Assembly: GCF_042649685.1 (NCBI RefSeq)
Contig: NZ_JBHRZT010000052.1
Location: 626,123-690,122 of the forward strand
DNA length: 64,000 nucleotides
Source: Bacillus_BA songklensis
GTDB taxonomy: Bacteria > Bacillota > Bacilli > Bacillales > Bacillaceae_H
Direction of reading: 5' to 3'
A model generated the notes under the pieces. That model had not been told where the DNA came from and searched no databases. It saw only the letters and a list, made by a program, of their open reading frames with translations. Below, piece after piece: positions 17,007 through 25,821 of the stretch. The number at the start of each line of letters is the position of its first letter. Within the stretch, counting starts at the first letter, position 1. The translations under genes were made by a program, and so were the position numbers.

Positions 17007-17474
17007 ATGCGCAAAAGACGTCTGCTTCCAAGAAATATCATCTTACTGATTCTTGCCATTTTGGTCATCGGCAGCTTGTTTTGGACACTCCTTTCGTTTC
17101 TTTCTCCGGGCCATCAGGCGAAAAAAACGGTCGAGGAATTTTACACGTACGAACAGGAAGGGGAATTTGGCGATTCGTGGGAGCTGCTCCATTCACAGAT
17201 GAAGGTAAAATTCCCGAAGGGGCCCTATGTTCAGGACCGTGCCCATGTGTTTATGGGCCATTTTGGTGCAGAGACCTTTTCTTACACAATTGACAAGCCG
17301 GAAAAAATCGAACGGTGGAAAATGGAAGAGGGTGTTTCACCGTTGAAGGTCGTATATAAAATGACTGTCACCCAATCATACAAAGGGAAATACGGCGCAT
17401 TCGATTTTCGGCAATATGTGTTCGTAACGAAAGAAAAAGGGGAATGGAAGATCCTTTGGGATTACAAGAAGTGA
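17007..17474 (+). CDS. Membrane-anchored hypothetical protein
   Basis: A 155-residue protein with a basic N-terminus, one membrane helix (about residues 10-32, 'IILLILAILVIGSLFWTLLS') and an extracellular domain of ~120 residues whose pattern ('AKKTVEEFYTYEQEGEFGDS', 'YVFVTKEKGEWKILWDYKK') resembles NTF2-like/SnoaL-type folds common in small Bacillus membrane-anchored proteins. Function unknown. AAAGGGGACC lies ten bases before ATG. The next gene follows within 60 bp and may be co-transcribed. Confidence 0.65.
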   Translation: MRKRRLLPRNIILLILAILVIGSLFWTLLSFLSPGHQAKKTVEEFYTYEQEGEFGDSWELLHSQMKVKFPKGPYVQDRAHVFMGHFGAETFSYTIDKPEKIERWKMEEGVSPLKVVYKMTVTQSYKGKYGAFDFRQYVFVTKEKGEWKILWDYKK

Positions 17475-17531
17475 AATTTTTTACAACGACTTCACAAACT
17501 CCGGTTATAATGGAACTGGAGGTTTTTACAT

Positions 17532-18278
17532 ATGCTTTACATAACGAAATTTATTTACGGGTTTTTATTGCCCCCCGGCATCTTTATTCTTCTGTTATTG
17601 GGATTGAGTATCTGGTTATACCGTCAACATAGATGGGAAGCGAAATGTTTGTTCATCATTACGATGGGTTTATATGTTTCTTCCATTCCATATGTCGGGG
17701 ACAGGTTGATCCATTCGCTCGAAAAGCGATATGAACCGCCCCATGAATTGTATGGGGATGTGATCGTCATGCTCGGGGGCGGGGCGACGTCCGATACACC
17801 GGATATTACCGGTCCCGGCCATCTGTCCGGTTCGGCGGCCAACCGCCTGTTGACCGCAGCGAGGCTTTACCGTGAGACGGAACTCCCAATCATTGTCTCC
17901 GGAGGCTCCGTCTTCAGCGACACCGGAATCGAAGCCGAAATCGCCAAAAGGCAATTGATCGATTTGGGCGTGCCAAAAGACCGAATCATCACAGAGACAA
18001 AAAGCTTGAATACGAAGCAAAACGCGTTAAACACAAAGGCGATTATGGACCGCTTAAAGCTTAAGCATCCGATTTTGGTGACGTCCGCTTTTCATATGGA
18101 GCGCTCCATCCTGAATTTTGAAAGAGCGGGAATGAAGGTACAGCCATATCCGACCGATTATAAAAAAAGCTTTGAATTGAGGGCCCATGCGAATAATTTC
18201 GTTCCGACGGGTTCCTCTTATACAGGCATGGCCATGAAGGAGTATCTTGGCATTTTGACCCTTCCGCTGCAATGGTGA
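17532..18278 (+). CDS. YdcF/ElyC-type membrane protein (DUF218)
   Basis: A 248-residue protein: two N-terminal membrane helices (about 5-25 and 38-55), then a DUF218 domain with 'GDVIVMLGGGATSD', 'GSAANRLLTAARLYRETELP', 'IIVSGGSVFSDTGIEAEIAK' and 'ILVTSAFHMERSILNFERAG'. Family members such as E. coli ElyC affect peptidoglycan or lipid-carrier metabolism; the biochemical activity here is unknown. GGAGG lies before ATG 17532. A strong bidirectional terminator follows. Confidence 0.85.
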   Translation: MLYITKFIYGFLLPPGIFILLLLGLSIWLYRQHRWEAKCLFIITMGLYVSSIPYVGDRLIHSLEKRYEPPHELYGDVIVMLGGGATSDTPDITGPGHLSGSAANRLLTAARLYRETELPIIVSGGSVFSDTGIEAEIAKRQLIDLGVPKDRIITETKSLNTKQNALNTKAIMDRLKLKHPILVTSAFHMERSILNFERAGMKVQPYPTDYKKSFELRAHANNFVPTGSSYTGMAMKEYLGILTLPLQW

Positions 18279-18393
18279 CCGCTTTTGGCCGCCATTCTTC
18301 AATGCGAAAATGCGATGAAGTGGAGGGCTGCTATTTCAGCAAACCGCTCTCTGGCGGGCAATTTGAACAATGGTATAAAGAAAGCCATAACAA

Positions 18394-18430
18394 AGAAGAA
18401 GCGCCCCTCACGTGAGGGACGCTTCTTTCT
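18394..18430. terminator. Bidirectional terminator
   Basis: AAGAAGCG-CCCCTCA and TGAGGG-CGCTTCTT form a long stem with a CG tip between the convergent YdcF-type and acyltransferase genes. Confidence 0.8.
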
Positions 18431-18475
18431 CTTTATATAAGAAAGTATAAATTGCACGTTAAACAGTCGCCTGTG

Positions 18476-18607
18476 CTTTTCGTGTTGTCCAGCTGCGCAA
18501 GCCAAGCCGTACGGCCGTTTCACTTCCTCACAGGGAACCAAAAAGCGGTTCCCCGTCGGAAGCTCCAACGTCCTATCGGCTTAAACGGGCTTGCTCCGCT
18601 TTTCTTG
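18476..18607. repeat. Intergenic repeat of a type seen in Bacillaceae
   Basis: A ~130-bp GC-richer block beginning 'GTGTTGTCCAGCTGCGCAAG' and ending 'GGGCTTGCTCCGCTTTTCTT' with an internal AGGGAACC/GGTTCCCC hairpin. From memory it resembles a palindromic intergenic repeat common in Bacillaceae ('GTCTAGCTCC...GCGCTTTTC'). Only one copy is in this window, so repeat status rests on that recollection. Confidence 0.45.
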
Positions 18608-19699
18608 TTAAGCAGCTTTCGCCTGTTCGCTTTGTCGAGCTGTCTCTCGTTTCTTCCCGACGCCGACTTTCCCGACGATATACTGACCGTACGGGATGCG
18701 GTTGAGCAGATTAGTGACGGCCATCGGAAGAAGGACGCCCAATCCAAAGAAAATCGAAATGAGCACGAACATGTTGTCCGTTGTGGTGAAGTTCTTGATG
18801 TTTCTGGCAATGACAAGCTGGAAAAACGGATGAAGCAAATAAATGCCGAATGAATATTGACTGACCACAACGAGCTCCGGCGGAATCCTTTTCAGACGGA
18901 ACGCCGTGGAAAACATGATGACCATGACAGCGGTCGTTAATAAAATAATATCAAATCGTTTGGAGCCGACAGCAACCAGCGCTTCTGTATGGTAAAGCAC
19001 AAGAACAAGGGCAGCTGAACCAACTAAAAACGGAAGGTGCCATTTGCGTGTCTTAATCACAAACTGTTTGAATTGACCGAAATAACGGCCTGCATAATAA
19101 CCGGCCACAAAATAAAACAACCACGCCAAAAACGGCAGATTCGTCAGGCGTGTCCAGGTGTCAGGATCCATGCCGTAGTTTTGGGGATCATTGAAATTGA
19201 AGAATGCCAAATAAGCGGCATTGACCACAAACGCAGCGAAAAGGGTCGCTTTCGCATTCATTTTTCTTAATGCGCGATCAAACAGAAGGTGCAGAATATA
19301 AAATTGAAAAATGATCAAAATAAAATAACCATGATAGGCACCGAAAAAGACATGGTCCCCCCATTTGGAAAGAATGGACCCAATGCCGTGCGGCGCTTGA
19401 TACACCACTGCATAAAACAGTCCCATCACGATATATGGAATCAAAATGAATTTTACACGTTTACTTAAAAAACCTTGCTTTACTCCGTAACGATAACGGT
19501 AGGCAATTAAAAACTCCGAAATGAACACAAACATCGGCGTTCCATACATCATCAGCATTTGCAGGGAGCGCAGAATGGTATGTGTCGAGTTATCCGGAGA
19601 TGGATAGTAATGAATGATCGTCGTTGTGATCGCATGAAGCAAGACAACGGTCAAACATGAAAGGCTGCGAAGCCAAAACACTTCGTTCATCGTTTTCAT
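18608..19699 (-). CDS. Membrane-bound acyltransferase (acyltransferase-3 family)
   Basis: A 363-residue polytopic protein with about ten membrane helices. 'FWLRSLSCLTVVLLHAITTT' carries the Arg and His that begin all acyltransferase-3 proteins, 'MYGTPMFVFISEFLIAYRY' is the second conserved helix, and 'YSFGIYLLHPFF' the C-terminal signature. Such enzymes O-acetylate surface glycans or peptidoglycan; B. subtilis YfiQ/YkrP and IcaC are relatives. It lies 3 kb from the capsule cluster, so acetylation of that polymer is possible but unproven. The C-terminal tail is basic and cytosolic. Confidence 0.85.
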   Translation of the reverse strand: MKTMNEVFWLRSLSCLTVVLLHAITTTIIHYYPSPDNSTHTILRSLQMLMMYGTPMFVFISEFLIAYRYRYGVKQGFLSKRVKFILIPYIVMGLFYAVVYQAPHGIGSILSKWGDHVFFGAYHGYFILIIFQFYILHLLFDRALRKMNAKATLFAAFVVNAAYLAFFNFNDPQNYGMDPDTWTRLTNLPFLAWLFYFVAGYYAGRYFGQFKQFVIKTRKWHLPFLVGSAALVLVLYHTEALVAVGSKRFDIILLTTAVMVIMFSTAFRLKRIPPELVVVSQYSFGIYLLHPFFQLVIARNIKNFTTTDNMFVLISIFFGLGVLLPMAVTNLLNRIPYGQYIVGKVGVGKKRETARQSEQAKAA

Positions 19700-20442
19700 T
19701 AAAGTCCACCTCTATTCTAGTTATTGATCTAGCAGTCCGGCGGCCCCGTTCATTGTAACATAGTTTTCTCTCCATCCAATCCCTCAAATTTTGACAGAAA
19801 AGGAAGACAAGTAAGTGGAAATGCAAATGGTTTTTGAGATCAACAAAAGGAGAAAAGCAAAAGAAGTCATCCATCCATCAATGAAGAAGAGTCGAACAAT
19901 GGTGATCGTGCCGATTCTGAAGATTCCGTTTCTATTGTAGGCATACCGGCCAACATCATGAAAGATGCAAACCTCATAACGAAAATGGTCACACTCCACA
20001 ATGTTCCGATTGACAAGAGCGTCCGTCGAAAAAATAAAAAAGCCGATTGCCTGAAAGCCTGGCGGCCGTGTGCATAAGCACCACAAAAAGCGGCAAATAT
20101 ATGCATCCTTTCTTACGAGAAAACAATATAACGGCCAAACTTGATTGACAGTATGAGGAATTTATGAGGGTATATGGACTTGGGGGCAAAAATCATTCCT
20201 TTCACTGTTACTGCTATCTTCATCTTAAATGCTTCGTTTAAATAGAAACCTTTTAATTTTAACGCAAATACCCGATTATCCACTAAAAACACCAAAGACA
20301 TTACGAGTTTTCCCGGTTGCAGGCTTTGTAAATCCAATATTAAGATTTTAAAAAAATCTAAAGGTTGGGTAAATCTATCAATTTCTTCACTTTCATACAT
20401 TATGATGAAAAAGTCAGTTAAAAAATGAGAGGGGAATGATCA
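19700..20442. other. Intergenic region with a doubtful minus-strand frame
   Basis: About 740 bp. A minus-strand frame at 20113-20400 would encode 95 residues ('QPLDFFKILILDLQSLQPGK' inside) that look protein-like, but no ribosome site precedes its ATG. It may be a gene fragment. Other frames are shadows. The right end holds the promoter of the phosphoesterase gene (GAGAGGGG is its ribosome site). Confidence 0.35.
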
Positions 20443-21438
20443 ATGTCAATCAAACCAAGAAAACCAGGCATGGCACAAAAATTGATGTATATGAGTGCTT
20501 CTGTCGCATTAGGATTATCTCTATTTGCATCAACATCTGCATCTGCAGAAAGGAACGAACATACAGACAAAAAGCCTTCCTTTGAATTCGGGCTTCTTAC
20601 CGATATCCAATACTGTGATTGTGATGCAGCGGGTGTACGCTATTATCGGAATTCGATAAGCAAACTGCAGGAAGCAACGGCTGAACTCAATCGGCATGAT
20701 CTTACGTTCACCGTACAGATGGGCGATATGATCGACCGGAACGTGGACAGTTTTCATACCATTCTTCCTTATTTCAACAAAATTGAAGGTCCCAAATATC
20801 ATGTGCTCGGCAACCATGATTTCGCAGTACCAACAGACCAAGTGGTTGACATTTTGGGTATGAAGAATCAATATTATGACTTTGCTGAAAAAGGCTGGCG
20901 TTTTGTCGTGTTAGACACCAATGACCTGAGCCTGTATGCAAATGAACCAGGTTCCCCGAAATATCAAGAAGCCGAAAAGATGTATAATCAACTAAAGGCG
21001 TCCGGAGCGGAAAATGCCCAGACCTGGAATGGCGGAGTAGGCTCGGAACAAATGACATGGCTACATAACATTCTTAAAGAATCGGCTAAAAGGAATGAAA
21101 AAGTCGTGGTGATTGGGCATCATCCGCTATACCCTGCCAACGAGCACAATGCATGGAATGACGCTGAAATCATGCGGGAACTGGAGTCTGCGGGCAATGT
21201 AGTGGCTTACTTCAACGGGCATAATCATGCAGGCAATTATGGCGAGAAAAACGGAATCAAATATGTGAATTTCCAAGGCATGCTGGATACACCCGATACC
21301 AATGCGTACTCTGTCATCCAAGCGTACAAGGATCGCTTAGAGATTGATGGTTTTGGCCGGGAGCCGGACCGCACAATCAAGGTGAATACGATCCGCGAAC
21401 ACGATCAAGAGCAAAATGAACATGACAAACATGAATAG
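20443..21438 (+). CDS. Secreted calcineurin-like metallophosphoesterase
   Basis: A 331-residue exported phosphoesterase. A signal peptide covers about 1-35 ('LGLSLFASTSASA'). The five metal-binding blocks are present: 'LLTDIQYCD' (block I, with Gln in place of the usual His), 'QMGDMID', 'VLGNHD', 'VVIGHHPLYP' and 'YFNGHNHAGNYG'. The D-x-Q form resembles Mn-dependent ADP-ribose/CDP-alcohol diphosphatases, so nucleotide-diphosphate compounds are plausible substrates. No RR motif, so Sec export. The tail after ~315 is charged and His-rich. Single gene with a terminator. Confidence 0.88.
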   Translation: MSIKPRKPGMAQKLMYMSASVALGLSLFASTSASAERNEHTDKKPSFEFGLLTDIQYCDCDAAGVRYYRNSISKLQEATAELNRHDLTFTVQMGDMIDRNVDSFHTILPYFNKIEGPKYHVLGNHDFAVPTDQVVDILGMKNQYYDFAEKGWRFVVLDTNDLSLYANEPGSPKYQEAEKMYNQLKASGAENAQTWNGGVGSEQMTWLHNILKESAKRNEKVVVIGHHPLYPANEHNAWNDAEIMRELESAGNVVAYFNGHNHAGNYGEKNGIKYVNFQGMLDTPDTNAYSVIQAYKDRLEIDGFGREPDRTIKVNTIREHDQEQNEHDKHE

Positions 21439-21459
21439 ATAGCATCGTTTCTAGAATGA

Positions 21460-21510
21460 AAACAAACCAAAGAGGCGAGCGGAAATCCGTTTGCCTCTTT
21501 CGTTTGTTTG
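21460..21510. terminator. Terminator between phosphoesterase and VanZ-like genes
   Basis: AAACAAAC...AAAGAGGC and GCCTCTTTCGTTTGTTT make a long stem, T-rich on both sides, serving convergent genes. Confidence 0.75.
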
Positions 21511-21547
21511 TCCTAACCATTTCAACGTATTTTATTTTCTAGCTCTG

Positions 21548-22012
21548 TTATGCATAATGTTGATTTTCTTCTAGACGACGCTTTCGATTGATCCAATAAA
21601 CAATCAACATGACGATCGCTCCGCTCGTTGTATCAAGCAGCACATCCGTCAACCGTCCATCACGATCCAAGATGAACGCCTGGTGAATTTCGTCGGTGAA
21701 GGCAAACAGCCCTGTCAGCAAAACAGCCAGTGCATAACGCCCTCTTCGCTTGGGCAAGTTCCAAAAAAATAAAAGAGTAAGCAGTCCAAAAAACGTAATA
21801 TGTGCCGATTTTCTGGCGATAAATTCTTTGGCCGGTTCAAAAGGCACCGGTTTATAAAACCGACTTCCCGGCTGAAAGATGGTTGACAGGTTGACGTTTT
21901 CTTTTAAGGAAGGAAGTGAAATCCATGTTTCCGGCTTTGTCGCCTTCAAACCAGGCGTGTTCGATGCATAAAAAATGGCAAGCAGTAAAAAGATCAATAA
22001 TGTTTTGCGCAT
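21548..22012 (-). CDS. VanZ-like membrane protein
   Basis: A 154-residue protein with about four membrane helices and the VanZ signatures 'KSAHITFFGLLTLLFFW' and 'FTDEIHQAFILDRDGRLTDV'. VanZ relatives are linked to teicoplanin resistance and polysaccharide or lipid-carrier processes; role here unknown. The start is ATG 22012 (minus-strand AGAAAGGA upstream); the frame is open to 22078. It lies just left of the capsule cluster, which ends with another VanZ-like gene. Confidence 0.8.
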   Translation of the reverse strand: MRKTLLIFLLLAIFYASNTPGLKATKPETWISLPSLKENVNLSTIFQPGSRFYKPVPFEPAKEFIARKSAHITFFGLLTLLFFWNLPKRRGRYALAVLLTGLFAFTDEIHQAFILDRDGRLTDVLLDTTSGAIVMLIVYWINRKRRLEENQHYA

Positions 22013-22149
22013 GGGAGTATCCTTTCTGTATGGGAAAAATGACTCTGTCATTGTAGAGGAAGAAGGAGAAACAATCAATCTTTTTCATAAAATTCAAACA
22101 AAAAGAAAACGATTACAAAACCATATTAATAGGAAGAAACTCGTCAAGG

Positions 22150-22353
22150 TATATGAATCCACATAAAGAATGTAACATGGACGAAAGCGGTCCATGCTAC
22201 ATTCTTTACGCATAAGGCTTCGCCCATTTCCCTTACGGGCCCTTGCCGAAGCCTTATACGAGAACCTTTTGAGTCTATTCAGGATGCTCAAACAAAGGAA
22301 CATCAACAGGATAACAAGCGATAGATGATGATAAGAAATTTAGCCGGATTTAA
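22150..22353 (+). mobile_element. MITE-like element, copy B
   Basis: A ~204-bp element with left end TATATGAATCCACAT and right end GGATTTAAGAT. Hairpin 1 pairs AAAGAATGTAACATGGAC (22165-22182) with 22190-22207 and differs from copy A by three compensated base pairs while keeping the same A-C mismatch. Hairpin 2 (ATAAGGCTTCG/CGAAGCCTTAT) and its loop are identical to copy A over about 60 bp. It lies between the VanZ-like gene and the capsule promoter region. Confidence 0.75.
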
Positions 22354-22454
22354 GATCGACATTTGAATGTGCGCATCAACAGGCTTAGAAACGGAAGAAA
22401 GTGAGCGGGGCCCGAATCTGTCATTTCACTATGATTATAGTGAAAAAGACAGTT

Positions 22455-22503
22455 TTCGACAAAAATCCACTGTTTCTAATTCTTTTTACCTATGTTATTC
22501 TAG
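22455..22503 (+). promoter_or_regulatory. Possible Spo0A box and promoter, upstream copy
   Basis: TTCGACA (22455-22461) is the complement of the Spo0A-box core TGTCGAA, followed ~30 bases later by 'TATGTTATTCTAG', a possible -10 region. The same arrangement recurs at 22779. Confidence 0.45.
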
Positions 22504-22778
22504 AAAAAGGAAAAACAAAGAGGGAATACTCTCCAAATTTAAGAGATATTGTTGTATCTTGCTGAATGGCGATGGTTCCGAAAAAAGAAGGTGTCACATT
22601 TTCATTACTGGATCACTATATGGACTAGGATGTTGCCAGCTAATTCTTTTAAATATCGAGAACATGCGCCATTCATCATAGCGACAAGACGACATATCAA
22701 GACAACGAGGTTCTTATTTCAGTAAAAAGGTTTAGAGAAATGTAAAAAGTATGTAAAAATTTAGTGGATTCGCCATCA

Positions 22779-22830
22779 TTCGACAAAAATGCCTATGTCC
22801 AACCATTCCTATTTATGTTACTATAGTAAA
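22779..22830 (+). promoter_or_regulatory. Possible Spo0A box and promoter of the capsule operon
   Basis: TTCGACAAAAATGCC (22779-) matches the upstream copy TTCGACAAAAATCC and is followed by 'TATGTTACTATAG', where TACTAT is a likely -10. It lies ~60 bp before the cpsB-type gene. Spo0A control is inferred from the box only. Confidence 0.5.
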
Positions 22831-22885
22831 AGTTTTGAAAAATACTACTTTAATAGTTACAGATCATGATAAAGAGGTGCTACCA

Positions 22886-23653
22886 TTGATTGATATCCAT
22901 TGTCACATTTTGCCTAATATTGATGACGGCGCAAAAACAATTGAAGACAGCTTAGAGATGGCTAAAATAGCTGTAGCGGACGGAATTACGACGATTATTG
23001 CGACCCCCCATCATCAAAACGGCCGCTTTATAAATGTCAAAAGTAGTATTATCGAACGGGTAAAAGAGTTAAATGAAGAGCTGACAAAACAAAGCATTCC
23101 TCTTACCATTTTACCGGGCCAGGAGCCTCGCATTTACGGTGAATTGGTTGAAGATTATGAAAAGGGTGAAGTGCTTACCTTAAACGACGGCAAAAAATAC
23201 GTCATGGTGGAGTTCTCATCAAGCCAGGTTCCAAAATACGCGGAGCAGCTGTTGTTTGACATCCAGCTTCAAGGACTCAATCCTGTCATCGTTCACCCTG
23301 AACGGAACGCGCAAATCATGGAACAGCCAGACTTGCTGTATGACTTTGTGAAAAAGGGAGCACTCACCCAGGTGACCGCTTCCAGCGTAACCGGCCACTT
23401 CGGCAAGAAAATCCAAAAATTCTCCCAGCAGCTAATCGAAGCCAACCTGACACACTTCATCGCATCAGATGCCCACAACACAAGCGGACGCACATTCCGC
23501 CTCAGTGAAGCATACAACATCATTGAAAAACAGTACGGAACGAATATGGTTTACTTCTTCACGGAAAATGCGGAGTATCTCGTGAAAGGCCAGATGGTCG
23601 ATCGGGGAGAACCGCATAAGGTGAAGAGGAAGAAGTTTTTAGGGATCTTTTAA
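22886..23653 (+). CDS. CpsB/YwqE-type protein-tyrosine phosphatase (PHP family)
   Basis: A 255-residue Mn-dependent PHP-domain phosphatase that removes phosphate from capsule tyrosine kinases. The start is TTG 22886 with AAAGAGGTG before it, giving 'MIDIHCHILPNIDDGAKTIE'; the frame runs up to 22835 without a ribosome site. Metal-binding blocks are 'DIHCH', 'IATPHHQNG', 'PGQEPRIY', 'VIVHPERN' and 'ASDAHNT'. It is the first gene of the capsule cluster. The cognate transmembrane adaptor and kinase (CpsC/CpsD, YwqC/YwqD) that usually sit beside it are absent. Confidence 0.9.
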   Translation: MIDIHCHILPNIDDGAKTIEDSLEMAKIAVADGITTIIATPHHQNGRFINVKSSIIERVKELNEELTKQSIPLTILPGQEPRIYGELVEDYEKGEVLTLNDGKKYVMVEFSSSQVPKYAEQLLFDIQLQGLNPVIVHPERNAQIMEQPDLLYDFVKKGALTQVTASSVTGHFGKKIQKFSQQLIEANLTHFIASDAHNTSGRTFRLSEAYNIIEKQYGTNMVYFFTENAEYLVKGQMVDRGEPHKVKRKKFLGIF

Positions 23654-23656
23654 TGT

Positions 23657-23694
23657 AGTTCAACAAGTTACCGGAGGGGGTAGCTTGTTGAACT
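23657..23694 (+). terminator. Hairpin after the phosphatase gene
   Basis: AGTTCAACAAG (23657-23667) pairs perfectly with CTTGTTGAACT (23684-23694), extended by TTACC/GGTAG. TCTTATTT follows, so it may terminate or attenuate transcription into the cluster. Confidence 0.6.
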
Positions 23695-23814
23695 CTTATT
23701 TCGACTTGTGTAATGTTTGTAATCGAGATTTCGGGGAAATTAAGGTTTATTTTTACAACAGTGTATGTGTTATCTTACATAAAAATTTCTTGTTAATATA
23801 GTCAGTTTGGTAAT

Positions 23815-23964
23815 ATGAGGAAATTTGACAAATTCCCTAAAACCGTGAAGAAAGCTGTACGATATATTAGACAGGATGCTTCTTATGAACAAATACATGA
23901 CGTGAAAAAACTAATCAACATGGTGATTAATAAAAGATTAGATGAAATGAAAAAAGAGAGTTAG
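23815..23964 (+). CDS. 49-residue basic protein
   Basis: ATG 23815 to TAG 23964. The sequence begins 'MRKFDKFPKTVKKAVRYIRQ' and ends in a helical charged stretch, so it is probably a small helical cytosolic protein. No strong ribosome site precedes it (GTTTGG only), which lowers confidence. It ends 14 bp before the CapD-type gene and may be translated with it. No family recognised. Confidence 0.5.
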   Translation: MRKFDKFPKTVKKAVRYIRQDASYEQIHDVKKLINMVINKRLDEMKKES

Positions 23965-23978
23965 AAGGGTGATGGGCA

Positions 23979-25793
23979 GTGACGTACCAAAGAAGATTAT
24001 CGCTTTTGGTCGCTTTAGATTCATTCATTGTATTAGGTTCCATTTATGTAAGTTTCTTTATTTTACATCCATATTTTCAGATTTTTACAGCTAAAACATT
24101 ATTAATAAGTTCTATCAGCCTATTCATTACCCATCATGTCTTTGCTCAAAGATTCCACTTATATAAAAAGGCATGGCAATATGCGAGCATTGGAGAGTTG
24201 TGGGCTATTTTCAAGTCTGTAACGATTTCCATTGCAGCAACAGGAATTGTGCAATTGGCAGTCTTTCAAGATATTTATTTTCGTACCCTGTTTATTACAT
24301 GGTTACTACATATTTTATTAATCGGTGGATCACGTTTTTCATGGCGAATATTTCGTGATACATACTTTAAAAAGCAACAAGAAACACAACGTAAACGTAC
24401 GTTAATCATCGGGGCTGGTGCAGCGGGCACGATGATTGCTCGTCAATTAAAGCAAAATGTTGAAAGTGATATGCAGCCGGTTGCTTTTGTTGATGACGAT
24501 GTAAAGAAACATAAGCTTGAAGTCATGGGAATTCCAGTAGTAGGCGGTAAAGAAGTGATTCAAGCAGCGGTAAAAGAGTTAAACGTTGAGCATATTGTCA
24601 TTGCGATTCCTTCACTAAAGGCAAAAGAGCTCGAGGAAATCTATCATGAATGTGCCAAAACAAAAGTAAAGACACAAACCATTCCTAAAATTGAAGATAT
24701 CATGCTGGGGAAAGTATCTTTCAATCAATTCCGTGATGTGCAAGTGGAAGATTTACTGGGACGTGATCCTGTGAAGCTGGATGAAGAGGGCATTTCTGAA
24801 ACAATTACTGGTAAAACAGTGCTAATAACAGGAGCAGGCGGTTCCATCGGTTCGGAGATTTGCCGTCAAATTTGTAGATTTACTCCAAAAACACTAATCT
24901 TACTCGGACATGGTGAAAACAGCATTTACTCGATCGAGTTGGAGCTGCGTGCACAATATAATGAAGAAATTGAAATTTTGACAGAGATTGCGGACATTCA
25001 AGATCGTCCGAAAATATTTACGATCATGGAGAAATACCGTCCTCATGTTGTGTACCATGCGGCAGCACACAAGCATGTGCCGTTAATGGAACGCAACCCG
25101 GAAGAAGCGGTGAAAAACAATATATTTGGAACCAAAAATGTATCAGAAGCTGCGGATACATTCGGTGTAGGCACGTTTGTATTAATTTCATCGGATAAAG
25201 CAGTTAACCCAACAAACGTAATGGGCGCAACAAAACGTTTTGCAGAAATGTTGATTCAGCAATTAGCGAAACATAGTAAAACTAAGTTCGTAGCTGTTCG
25301 TTTCGGTAACGTACTTGGAAGCCGAGGCAGTGTTATTCCGATTTTTAAGCAACAAATTCAAAAGGGCGGGCCAGTAACCGTAACTCATCCTGATATGACC
25401 CGTTACTTTATGACGATTCCGGAAGCATCGCGTCTGGTCATACAAGCCGGGGTACTTGCCAGAGGCGGAGAGATTTTCGTTCTAGATATGGGTGAACCGG
25501 TAAAGATTGTGGACCTTGCGAAGAACCTTATTAAACTATCAGGGTATACGGTTGAAGAGATTGGGATTAAGTTTAGCGGGATTCGCCCTGGTGAGAAGAT
25601 GTATGAAGAGTTGTTGAATGAGAATGAAGTGCATTCGGAACAGGTGTTTCCGAAGATTCGTGTTGGGAAAGCGACATTATTGGAACAAAATATATTGCTT
25701 GAGTTTATGAATGATTTTGGACAAATAGATAAGGAAGAAATCAGGAATAGGCTGTTAGGAATTGCAAATAATAAGATATTTGCTAAAAACTAA
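23979..25793 (+). CDS. CapD/EpsC-type nucleotide-sugar 4,6-dehydratase, membrane-bound
   Basis: A 604-residue enzyme: four N-terminal membrane helices (~10-110), a first Rossmann domain beginning 'TLIIGAGAAGTMIARQL', and a C-terminal SDR domain with 'VLITGAGGSIGSEICRQI', 'VVYHAAAHKHVPLMERNP' and 'LISSDKAVNPTNVMGATK'. In this group the SDK/K motif replaces the usual YxxxK; members convert UDP-GlcNAc to UDP-4-keto-6-deoxy sugars. The start is GTG 23979 after AGAAGGGTGATG. It probably supplies the first sugar added by the priming transferase at 28.8 kb. Confidence 0.92.
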   Translation: MTYQRRLSLLVALDSFIVLGSIYVSFFILHPYFQIFTAKTLLISSISLFITHHVFAQRFHLYKKAWQYASIGELWAIFKSVTISIAATGIVQLAVFQDIYFRTLFITWLLHILLIGGSRFSWRIFRDTYFKKQQETQRKRTLIIGAGAAGTMIARQLKQNVESDMQPVAFVDDDVKKHKLEVMGIPVVGGKEVIQAAVKELNVEHIVIAIPSLKAKELEEIYHECAKTKVKTQTIPKIEDIMLGKVSFNQFRDVQVEDLLGRDPVKLDEEGISETITGKTVLITGAGGSIGSEICRQICRFTPKTLILLGHGENSIYSIELELRAQYNEEIEILTEIADIQDRPKIFTIMEKYRPHVVYHAAAHKHVPLMERNPEEAVKNNIFGTKNVSEAADTFGVGTFVLISSDKAVNPTNVMGATKRFAEMLIQQLAKHSKTKFVAVRFGNVLGSRGSVIPIFKQQIQKGGPVTVTHPDMTRYFMTIPEASRLVIQAGVLARGGEIFVLDMGEPVKIVDLAKNLIKLSGYTVEEIGIKFSGIRPGEKMYEELLNENEVHSEQVFPKIRVGKATLLEQNILLEFMNDFGQIDKEEIRNRLLGIANNKIFAKN

Positions 25794-25821
25794 TCTAGTA
25801 ATTGTGGAAGGAGATATATAA

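Noticed and set aside
22104..22117. cre-like AGAAAACGATTACA upstream of the VanZ-like gene
   Set aside because: Matches CcpA consensus about as well as the 53.0-kb site, but there is no carbon-use gene here; chance in AT-rich DNA is likely.
22367..22681. 104-codon plus-strand frame before the capsule operon
   Set aside because: No ribosome site, Cys-rich low-complexity product, and it covers the promoter-like repeats; regarded as noncoding.
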